Shown: positions 1 to 4,467 of the stretch, one piece after another
Numbering within the stretch: the first letter of the stretch is position 1
How the letters are laid out: each line of letters opens with the position of its first letter
Source of the DNA: Anaerolineae bacterium
GTDB lineage: Bacteria > Chloroflexota > Anaerolineae > Anaerolineales > Villigracilaceae
NCBI GenBank assembly: GCA_003141915.1
Contig: PLNY01000208.1
Span: 7,238 to 12,790 of the forward strand
Length of the DNA stretch: 5,553 nucleotides
Direction of reading: 5' to 3'
Program-made: the position numbers and the translations under genes
The notes under the pieces: model-generated
Seen by the model: the letters and a program-made list of their open reading frames with translations, nothing else
Databases searched by the model: none
Told to the model about the DNA's origin: nothing

Positions 1-139
1 ATCCAACGACAGCAATACAACAGCAACACAGTACAACGATCACGATGATGGCAATGATCAAAACGGTGTTATTGTTTTTCTTTGCTGGCGTCGGCGTAGA
101 ATCTGGGTTGATATCCATGGGTTGATTAGTTTCGTTCAT
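1..139 (-). CDS. N-terminal part of a small single-helix membrane protein, cut by the window edge
   Basis: Forty-six codons are visible, from the ATG at 139-137 to the left edge. The protein starts with a polar, Asn/Pro/Thr-rich segment (residues 1-25, including PDSTPTPAKKNNN), then one hydrophobic helix (about 26-45) that ends in four consecutive cysteines (38-41). Two lysines just before the helix suggest the N-terminus stays in the cytoplasm and the rest lies outside. The start is supported by a GGAGG five bases upstream. It lies 34 bases downstream of the DUF4126 gene on the same strand with no terminator between, so it is probably the third gene of that operon. Short proteins of this design (polar head, one helix with a Cys run, then an extracytoplasmic part) are common in Anaerolineae, but I cannot name a function. 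The missing C-terminal part would decide the family. Confidence 0.8.
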   Translation of the reverse strand, partial: MNETNQPMDINPDSTPTPAKKNNNTVLIIAIIVIVVLCCCCIAVVG

Positions 140-144
140 TTATG

Positions 145-149
145 CCTCC
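145..149 (-). promoter_or_regulatory. Shine-Dalgarno site of the partial membrane-protein gene
   Basis: On the minus strand this reads GGAGG, five bases before the ATG at 139. It supports that start over the in-frame ATG seven codons further in. Confidence 0.75.
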
Positions 150-173
150 ACGTAAGAGTTTTGATTTCCGCGC

Positions 174-743
174 TCAGGCGGTTTCATTTTTGCTCGTTCG
201 ACGTGCCCACCACCATATTAGCAACACAATGGCAATGATAATCAAAACAGCAATGGCAATCGGAGCGAGAATGGACAAAAGAGATACAACCGTTGATGTA
301 ACATCTTCGGCAATACTGACGGGCACGTTTCCCGCGCCGGCGGTCGTGGCTGTGACGATGGGGCGGACGGCCGCGGATTTGACCACGTGCACGCTACCGG
401 CGACTAGCAATCCGCAAGCGAGCGCAATGATCGGATTGATGCCAGTGATGATGTTGGTGCTGGCGGCAAATACAATCGCTCCAGCCACGGGACGCACAAA
501 AGTCTGGATCAGGTCGTTGACGTGATTCGCAACCGGAAGTTTATCCGCCAGCATTTCGATGATGAGCAGGATGCCAATCAGAATCAAGATGTATGGATTC
601 GCAAGCGCGTCATACGGCGGATTGAGTTTGATGAGATTGGTATAGTGAGCGATCACACCGATGACCAAGAGCGGAATGTAGGCATTCAGGCCTGCACTGG
701 CTGAAAGCCCAAACGCCGAAAAAATTCCTAGCAATAAATCCAT
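174..743 (-). CDS. DUF4126 family integral membrane protein
   Basis: This is a 189-residue hydrophobic protein of unknown function. Family hallmarks visible here are SASAGLNAYIPLL (residues 14-26), DKLPVANHVND (67-77) and a Gly/Ala/Val-rich stretch with VRPIVTATTAGAGN (126-139). Hydrophobic segments lie at about 1-30, 50-66, 84-120 and 151-179, and the protein ends in WWWARR plus a short polar tail, which places the C-terminus inside by the positive-inside rule. Length is normal for the family, so it looks intact. It starts 9 bases after the DUF2085 stop with only a weak ribosome site (AGGA, 12 bases before the ATG), which suggests translational coupling to the gene before it. The assignment comes from recalled family motifs. 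The biochemical role of DUF4126 is not known to me, and the pairing with a second membrane protein of unknown function suggests a shared envelope role only as inference. Confidence 0.85.
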   Translation of the reverse strand: MDLLLGIFSAFGLSASAGLNAYIPLLVIGVIAHYTNLIKLNPPYDALANPYILILIGILLIIEMLADKLPVANHVNDLIQTFVRPVAGAIVFAASTNIITGINPIIALACGLLVAGSVHVVKSAAVRPIVTATTAGAGNVPVSIAEDVTSTVVSLLSILAPIAIAVLIIIAIVLLIWWWARRTSKNETA

Positions 744-752
744 AATGATCTT

Positions 753-1595
753 TTATCCTGTCAGTCCGGGGAAGCCAGTCCACGTATGAGTGAGGTTGAA
801 GCGGAACAGGTCAATGCCGATGATGAGTATAAAAGCCAGTGTTAGTCCGGCAACAGCAGGAAGCCACAACTGGCGAAGATGCTCGAAAGCATTATCCTGT
901 TTCATGATCATCACCCAGACGATGCTGAAGACCATTGCTAATAAAGCCAGCACTCCGAGCGTGCTAAGGATCGCGATGAAATATAGAACCGCGTCAAGAT
1001 TGCTCAAAGCGCCGAAGTCGAAAAGAAGCACGATGCCGACTAAAAGTCCGAATTGAGGCCATTCGAGGGCGGGCTTCTCTTCAGGCACGCGCCAGATTGT
1101 CTGGTTGTACATCGGATAAAGAACAGATGCCATCGCAATTCCCATGCCGCTTCCGGTAAAGACTCTTTCCACGTTCGTGGTCACATACAGGTTCGGGATT
1201 TTTGCGAAAGCACTTCCATAACTTTGTTTGAGTAGTGCGAGGTAGGAATTGCTTCCATCAATCGCAAAAGCGAGGAAGAAAATAATGAGTATCGCGATGA
1301 TGCCGCGATTGGGAAGTTTGCTCCTCTTGCGGCTGATGAATCCTTGAAGGATCAATGCGATAGCAGCGGCGTTGAACTCGCCTGTACAGCGCGCACACAA
1401 GGGAAATTGGATTCCATTTACAAAGAGCGAGTGAGATGAAAGCCGGTGACAGACCGCGTAACCGATTGCGTCCAGCTTGCCCATCAAGCCGGGCGGCGCG
1501 ATATAAATCCAAGCACTCAACGCGACCAAAGCCGCGATGGGAACAAACCACTTCGCCAAAGTTTGGAATCGGGGTGCAGGCTTTTGTTCTATCAT
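753..1595 (-). CDS. DUF2085 family membrane protein with a Cys/His motif
   Basis: This 280-residue polytopic membrane protein has hydrophobic segments at about 14-33, 73-88, 98-113, 147-162, 183-197, 201-231 and 246-265. The family signature is clear: C49-H50, then a short variable stretch, then PLCARCTGEF (65-74), giving a CH...CxxC arrangement in the loop after the first helix. Such a set could bind a metal or form a redox pair, but this is inference; no reaction is established for DUF2085. Other conserved-looking spots are D113 in IDGSNS and the NVERVFTGSGMG stretch (141-152). It is the first gene of the minus-strand operon. The ATG at 1595 lacks a ribosome site and lies 6 bases after a TATAAT box, so a leaderless start is likely. 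The next in-frame ATG comes only at residue 38, beyond the first helix, and would remove it, so 1595 is preferred. Confidence 0.85.
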   Translation of the reverse strand: MIEQKPAPRFQTLAKWFVPIAALVALSAWIYIAPPGLMGKLDAIGYAVCHRLSSHSLFVNGIQFPLCARCTGEFNAAAIALILQGFISRKRSKLPNRGIIAILIIFFLAFAIDGSNSYLALLKQSYGSAFAKIPNLYVTTNVERVFTGSGMGIAMASVLYPMYNQTIWRVPEEKPALEWPQFGLLVGIVLLFDFGALSNLDAVLYFIAILSTLGVLALLAMVFSIVWVMIMKQDNAFEHLRQLWLPAVAGLTLAFILIIGIDLFRFNLTHTWTGFPGLTG

Positions 1596-1601
1596 GGGAT
1601 G

Positions 1602-1630
1602 ATTATATGGGGATTGTCTGCGAAAAGCAA
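1602..1630 (-). promoter_or_regulatory. Promoter of the DUF2085-DUF4126 operon, probably leaderless
   Basis: Read on the minus strand, TTGCTT (1630-1625) and a perfect TATAAT (1607-1602) are separated by 17 bases. Only six bases (CATCCC) separate the -10 box from the ATG at 1595, so transcription would begin at or within a base or two of the start codon. No Shine-Dalgarno sequence could fit, which agrees with a leaderless message. The -35 box matches the consensus at only 3 of 6 positions. Confidence 0.6.
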
Positions 1631-1649
1631 GAAAGAGTATGGATTGGAG

Positions 1650-1655
1650 TATGAT
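1650..1655 (+). promoter_or_regulatory. Possible -10 box for pfkA
   Basis: TATGAT differs from TATAAT at one base and would start transcription near 1662, about 16 bases before the ribosome site. No good -35 box lies 16-18 bases upstream, so this is only a candidate. The promoter must lie within the 95-base divergent gap unless it sits inside the DUF2085 gene. Confidence 0.3.
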
Positions 1656-1677
1656 AGAACATTAACCTGCTCGTTAT

Positions 1678-1684
1678 GGAGGAA
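1678..1684 (+). promoter_or_regulatory. Shine-Dalgarno site that fixes the pfkA start
   Basis: GGAGGAA lies six bases before the ATG at 1691. It overlaps the alternative upstream ATG at 1676, which has no ribosome site of its own, so the shorter protein is the real one. Confidence 0.85.
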
Positions 1685-1690
1685 CGATCT

Positions 1691-2773
1691 ATGAAACGAA
1701 TTGGAATCTTAACCGGCGGCGGCGATGCGCCCGGACTTAACGCCGTCATTCGTGCGGCAGTGAAAACAGCCATTCTGCAATATGAATGTGAAGTTTATGG
1801 AGTGCTGGATGGATACGATGGATTTCTGAAAGACAATGGAGTGATTCCGTTAAGCTTAAAGGATGTCAGCGGGATTTTGCCGCGTGGCGGAACCATCCTC
1901 GGCGCGGCCAATCGCGGCAATCCTTTTGCCCGCAAGATCATGCAAGATGGTAAAGAAGTCACCGTGGATAAATCGGATGAGTTGATCAATTCGATGATGC
2001 AATCCGGATTGGATGCTTTGCTGGTCCTCGGCGGCGATGGCACGTTGCGAATTGCACATGAACTATATCAAAAAGGTATCCCTGTGATCGGTGTTCCCAA
2101 AACAATTGACAACGACATTGGCGGAACGGAAGTGACCTTTGGCTTCGACACTGCCCTGAATATTGCTACCGAGGCGATTGACCGTCTTCACACTACAGCT
2201 GAAGCGCATCATCGCGTCATGGTGCTGGAATTGATGGGACGTGAAGCCGGCTTCATTACGTTGCACGCCGGAATCTCGGGCGGCGCGGATGTGATTTTGA
2301 TTCCTGAGATTCCATTTAAGTTTGAATCTGTCATTGATAAAATTCGTCAGCGCATTGAGCGTGGTAGTTTGTTTAGCGTCCTCGCGGTTTCAGAAGGAGC
2401 GGAGCCGTTGGGTGGGACTCAAGTCTTCCCGCGCGGCGGGGATGAAATGTATGTGCCGCGCTTGGGCGGCATCGGCCACTCGGTGGGTGAGCATATTGAT
2501 AAGCAGGGCTTTGAGACGCGCGTAACGGTGTTGGGACATTTGCAACGCGGCGGAACTCCCACCGCGTTTGATCGCTGGCTGGCGACGCGTTACGGCGCGG
2601 CCGCCGTCAGACTCGCGGCGCGCGGCGGGTTTGATCGCATGGTCGCGTTGCGCGGCGGTCAGATCACCGATGTAACGCTTGAAGAAGCATTGGCTGTTCC
2701 TCGCCGTGTCGATCTCAATGAAGATGCGGTCATCACCGCGCGCGGCATGGGAATTTCATTTGGAGATGAATAA
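1691..2773 (+). CDS. pfkA: 6-phosphofructokinase, probably ATP-dependent
   Basis: The enzyme phosphorylates fructose 6-phosphate to fructose 1,6-bisphosphate, the committed step of glycolysis, in the cytoplasm. From the ATG at 1691 the protein has 360 residues and opens with the canonical IGILTGGGDAPGLN. Visible motifs are the phosphate-donor loop GGDGT (114-118), PKTIDND (136-142) with the catalytic base D140, MGRE (182-185), SEGA (234-237) with the sugar-phosphate-contacting glutamate, and LGHLQRGG (281-288) with H283 and R286. In E. coli numbering, position 104 is Gly (G117 here), as in ATP enzymes, while position 124 is Lys (K137), as in PPi enzymes. This mixture occurs in group III enzymes such as that of Streptomyces, which use ATP. 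Length is somewhat above the 320 residues of E. coli PfkA and fits group III. The gene is transcribed divergently from the DUF2085 operon and appears monocistronic. No clear terminator follows it. Confidence 0.95.
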   Translation: MKRIGILTGGGDAPGLNAVIRAAVKTAILQYECEVYGVLDGYDGFLKDNGVIPLSLKDVSGILPRGGTILGAANRGNPFARKIMQDGKEVTVDKSDELINSMMQSGLDALLVLGGDGTLRIAHELYQKGIPVIGVPKTIDNDIGGTEVTFGFDTALNIATEAIDRLHTTAEAHHRVMVLELMGREAGFITLHAGISGGADVILIPEIPFKFESVIDKIRQRIERGSLFSVLAVSEGAEPLGGTQVFPRGGDEMYVPRLGGIGHSVGEHIDKQGFETRVTVLGHLQRGGTPTAFDRWLATRYGAAAVRLAARGGFDRMVALRGGQITDVTLEEALAVPRRVDLNEDAVITARGMGISFGDE

Positions 2774-3117
2774 ATTAGATCGCATAATTAGGACATACTG
2801 TATATCAAAAGAGAGACAAACTTTATTTCGCTACGGCCATTGTCAGCCTGATGAGATTACCCACGATCTTACAGCCGGATAGTTTTGTTCCTTTGATTAA
2901 ATCACCCAGCTCAACTGGCATCTTGCTGCCATTGCTCTGTACATAGTCCGTCCGATCAGACAGGCCATATTCTTGGGCATTGCGTTCGGCTATGGCCCTC
3001 ATTTTTCAGTCCAAATTCCAAAATGTGGCCAAGGTTGAGTTGGTTCGCGGCTCATCTATCCGATGCTTTTTCGTTGCCAGCCACATTCTATCTTATTCTT
3101 GAGAAACCATACACGAC
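2774..3117. other. 344-base stretch without an intact gene
   Basis: Between pfkA and the repressor promoter I find no complete gene, no RNA gene and no obvious rho-independent terminator for pfkA. The first 49 bases (2774-2822) are AT-rich with no structure I can support. Positions 2823-3002 carry the methyltransferase-like relic on the minus strand. Positions 3003-3117 show only scattered short frames. The last bases run into the repressor's -35 box. The stretch looks like decayed coding DNA rather than a dense control region. Confidence 0.6.
2823..3002 (-). pseudogene. Relic of a SAM-dependent methyltransferase
   Basis: An open frame of 59 codons runs from the ATG at 3002-3000 to the TAA at 2825-2823. 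Its start, MRAIAERNAQEYGLSDR then TDYVQSNGSKMP, has the pattern of a class I methyltransferase just after the acidic residue that binds the SAM ribose: a helix of the form (x)IAxRNAxEyGLxDR, then a strand ending in a gap and xxMP. Read two codons upstream in the same frame, the sequence gives LD, a stop, then KM, where intact enzymes have a D-x-S-x-x-M type motif. That suggests an in-frame stop has cut off the glycine-rich N-terminal part. After KMP the frame jumps to a short ending, GTKLSGCKIVGNLIRLTMAVAK (positions 2823-2888), resembling a C-terminal strand, as if the middle had been deleted. No ribosome site precedes the ATG. A real small protein cannot be excluded, but a decayed gene fits better. 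Family assignment is from motif memory. Confidence 0.5.
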
Positions 3118-3146
3118 TTGACTTTTGCTTGGAATTGGGCTAGAAT
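3118..3146 (+). promoter_or_regulatory. Promoter of the lacI-family repressor gene
   Basis: TTGACT (3118-3123) and TAGAAT (3141-3146) are separated by exactly 17 bases, each matching the sigma-70-type consensus at five of six positions. Transcription would start near 3152-3154, inside the inverted repeat that follows. The last base of the -10 box is the first base of that repeat, so a bound repressor would block the polymerase. Confidence 0.8.
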
Positions 3147-3183
3147 GTTATCGATACCGATAACGATAACGGTATCGATAACA
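3146..3183 (+). promoter_or_regulatory. LacI-type operator, 14-bp inverted repeat abutting the start codon
   Basis: The arms TGTTATCGATACCG (3146-3159) and CGGTATCGATAACA (3170-3183) are perfect reverse complements around a 10-base centre (3160-3169). Each arm contains the palindrome TATCGATA with a central CG, the typical layout of a LacI-family operator, and the two CG centres are 24 bp apart. The half-site GATAAC occurs three times (3159, 3165, 3177) and once inverted (3147). It starts at the end of the -10 box and ends one base before the repressor ATG, so autorepression is the likely role. The TGTTAnCGATAACA style recalls gluconate-type GntR sites of E. coli, but the ligand cannot be read from this. 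Confidence 0.8.
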
Positions 3184-4293
3184 ATGAACCAAAGAACAAG
3201 ACGCGTAACAATAAAAGAAGTAGCAAAGGCCGCAAGCGTATCTACTCAGACTGTATCTCGAGTGATTAATGCGCGGCCAGATGTCGCGCCTGGCACTCGC
3301 AAAAGCGTCCAGAGTGTGATTGAGAATCTGGGATATCAGCCGAGTGCATTGGCTCGCAGCCTTATTCATCAGCGTAGTTATACTTTAGGAGTAGTAACGG
3401 CCGGCTTGAAATTCATCGGTCCTTCGCTTTCGCTTAACGGCATTACTGCCGTTGCGGAAGAAGCGGGATACGCTTTGCTATTAAAAGAGCTGCCTCGGTT
3501 TGATACCTACGATATAGAACCAATATTCCAGGCGCTTCTTTCTCGGCATGTGGATGGAATCATATGGGCCATCCCTGAGGTTGGTGAAAATCGAAATTGG
3601 GTGGGCAAACAATCTTTAAGATTAGATATCCCTATAGTTTATTTAACGATGGAACCTCGAGAGAATATTTCCATTGTCTCCATAGATAACTATCGTGGTG
3701 GACGACTTGCAATTTCTCATCTACTTGAACAAGGATATCGACACATTGGACATATTTCTGGGCCATTGGATTGGTGGGAAGCTCGTCAGCGCAAAGCGGC
3801 TTGGAAAGATGCATTGACTGATGCCGGTTTTGAGTGTCGCGATGAGTTCTGGGTGGAGGGAAATTGGTCCTCTGCAAGTGGTTCCCATGCAATTGAAAAG
3901 CTTCTTGAACGATATTCTGCAATGGATTCGGTTTTCGTTGCAAATGATCAAATGGCGCTTAGTGTTTTACAGGTTGCTCGCCAACGAGGAATAAGGATTC
4001 CAGAAGATCTGGGAATCGTCGGCTTCGATAATATCGTTGAATCTGGCTATTTTTGCCCTCCGCTGACGACTGTACAAAACGATCAACACGCGGTTGCAAA
4101 AATAGCAGTGGAAGAAATAATCAAAATTGTTGAATCAGGATGGCAGGACGTGGAACCCGCAGAGGTCAGGTCAATTATGCTCATGCCAACTTTAGTTGTA
4201 AGGCAGAGTTCGATGGGGTTACAAAGAACAGAAATAGACGGGGGGTTACAAAGGACAGAATATGGAAAGGAGGTGCATTCGGCAAAGAATTAA
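3184..4293 (+). CDS. LacI-family transcriptional repressor of the adjacent sugar locus
   Basis: The protein has 369 residues from the ATG at 3184. Residues 8-58 form the LacI helix-turn-helix: VTIKEVAKAASVS, recognition helix TQTVSRVIN (21-29), then the hinge helix PSALARSL (53-60), where L60 matches the leucine that wedges into the central CG step of operators in PurR. Residues 66-340 form the sugar-sensing domain, with IVSIDNYRGG (164-173), HIGHISGP (187-194), the ligand-facing WWEARQR (197-203) and FVANDQMA (251-258), where D255 usually contacts the sugar. A tail of about 25 residues after VVRQSS (338-343) is unusual and holds two copies of GLQRTE. Longer frames reaching 3118 or 3145 would translate the promoter or operator, so they are rejected. 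There is no clear ribosome site, and the leader is about 30 bases of operator sequence. Position next to a sugar-binding protein suggests it senses that sugar and represses uptake. Confidence 0.93.
   Translation: MNQRTRRVTIKEVAKAASVSTQTVSRVINARPDVAPGTRKSVQSVIENLGYQPSALARSLIHQRSYTLGVVTAGLKFIGPSLSLNGITAVAEEAGYALLLKELPRFDTYDIEPIFQALLSRHVDGIIWAIPEVGENRNWVGKQSLRLDIPIVYLTMEPRENISIVSIDNYRGGRLAISHLLEQGYRHIGHISGPLDWWEARQRKAAWKDALTDAGFECRDEFWVEGNWSSASGSHAIEKLLERYSAMDSVFVANDQMALSVLQVARQRGIRIPEDLGIVGFDNIVESGYFCPPLTTVQNDQHAVAKIAVEEIIKIVESGWQDVEPAEVRSIMLMPTLVVRQSSMGLQRTEIDGGLQRTEYGKEVHSAKN
4215..4260 (+). repeat. Direct repeat in the 3' end of the repressor gene
   Basis: A 19-base unit, GGGGTTACAAAGAACAGAA (4215-4233), recurs at 4242-4260 with one mismatch. 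The 27-base offset keeps the frame, so the protein carries GLQRTE twice with three residues between. Both copies lie in the tail beyond the normal end of the LacI fold. Confidence 0.8.
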
Positions 4294-4376
4294 TGAAAAA
4301 CAAGAAATACAGAAGTGCCTGTTCAGGGGTTGGCCGCTCCAAGCAAGCGCTTCCGAGCGGAGAGATATTCCTATAA
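4293..4376 (+). CDS. Possible 27-residue small protein overlapping the repressor stop (doubtful)
   Basis: The repressor stop TAA and an ATG overlap as TAATG. The frame reads MKNKKYRSACSGVGRSKQAL and seven more residues, rich in Lys, Arg and Ser, with no membrane segment and no known motif. A strong ribosome-binding sequence, AAAGGAGGTG (4266-4275), lies 17 bases upstream, too far for normal use, although reinitiation after the repressor stop could still occur. The second half of the frame is the hairpin at 4334-4360, which argues that the DNA is selected for structure rather than protein. It is probably not a gene. Confidence 0.15.
   Translation: MKNKKYRSACSGVGRSKQALPSGEIFL
4334..4360 (+). 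other. Strong stem-loop between the repressor and the sugar-binding protein genes
   Basis: CCGCTC (4334-4339) pairs with GAGCGG (4355-4360), and inside it AAGC (4341-4344) pairs with GCTT (4349-4352) around an AAGC loop, leaving a small 1x2 internal loop. That gives ten base pairs, seven of them or more G-C. No run of T follows, so it is not a standard terminator. It may stabilise or end the repressor message, or separate the expression level of the two genes. The role is inferred. Confidence 0.55.
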
Positions 4377-4413
4377 GGAATGTTCTTCGCGCGGTCCTAT
4401 TATATATATCGCA

Positions 4414-4446
4414 TTGAAATCTCCGCAAGGAGAAATAATATAGAAT
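4414..4446 (+). promoter_or_regulatory. Candidate promoter and small hairpin before the sugar-binding protein gene
   Basis: TTGAAA (4414-4419) is followed after 16 bases by TAATAT (4436-4441), and the overlapping TAGAAT (4441-4446) is identical to the repressor's -10 box but lacks a -35 at the right distance. Either would give a leader of about 15-20 bases. The same stretch holds TCTCC-GCAA-GGAGA (4420-4433), a five-pair stem with a GNRA-type tetraloop that would form if the message came from further upstream. No copy of the TATCGATA operator is visible here. The exact start site is uncertain. Confidence 0.4.
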
Positions 4447-4453
4447 CCTCAAC

Positions 4454-4460
4454 AAGGAGA
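4454..4460 (+). promoter_or_regulatory. Shine-Dalgarno site of the sugar-binding protein gene
   Basis: AAGGAGA lies seven bases before the ATG at 4468 and fixes that start, directly ahead of a lipoprotein signal peptide. Confidence 0.85.
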
Positions 4461-4467
4461 GAAGATC

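Noticed and set aside
142..704. Plus-strand frames of 127 and 60 codons
   Set aside because: They are opposite the DUF4126 gene and show no family motifs or ribosome sites.
1676..1690. Upstream ATG for the phosphofructokinase
   Set aside because: It overlaps the ribosome site of the ATG at 1691 and has none of its own; the family N-terminus begins with MKRIGILTGGG.
2963..2997. GGCCATA/TATGGCC inverted repeat with a 21-base loop
   Set aside because: Seven pairs with a long loop inside the decayed coding stretch and no T-run; likely chance, not a terminator.
3022..3087. AATGTGGC/GCCACATT inverted repeat
   Set aside because: Eight pairs separated by 50 bases, with no flanking target duplication or transposase; not enough for a mobile element end.
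3118..3183. Upstream extension of the repressor (TTG at 3118, ATG at 3145)
   Set aside because: These codons are the -35 box and the -10/operator region; the encoded residues (ITITVSIT) are translated operator.
4367..4381. ATTCCT-ATA-AGGAAT palindrome before the sugar-binding gene
   Set aside because: It does not resemble the repressor's operator, and a 6-bp interrupted palindrome in AT-rich DNA is expected by chance; noted only as a weak operator candidate.
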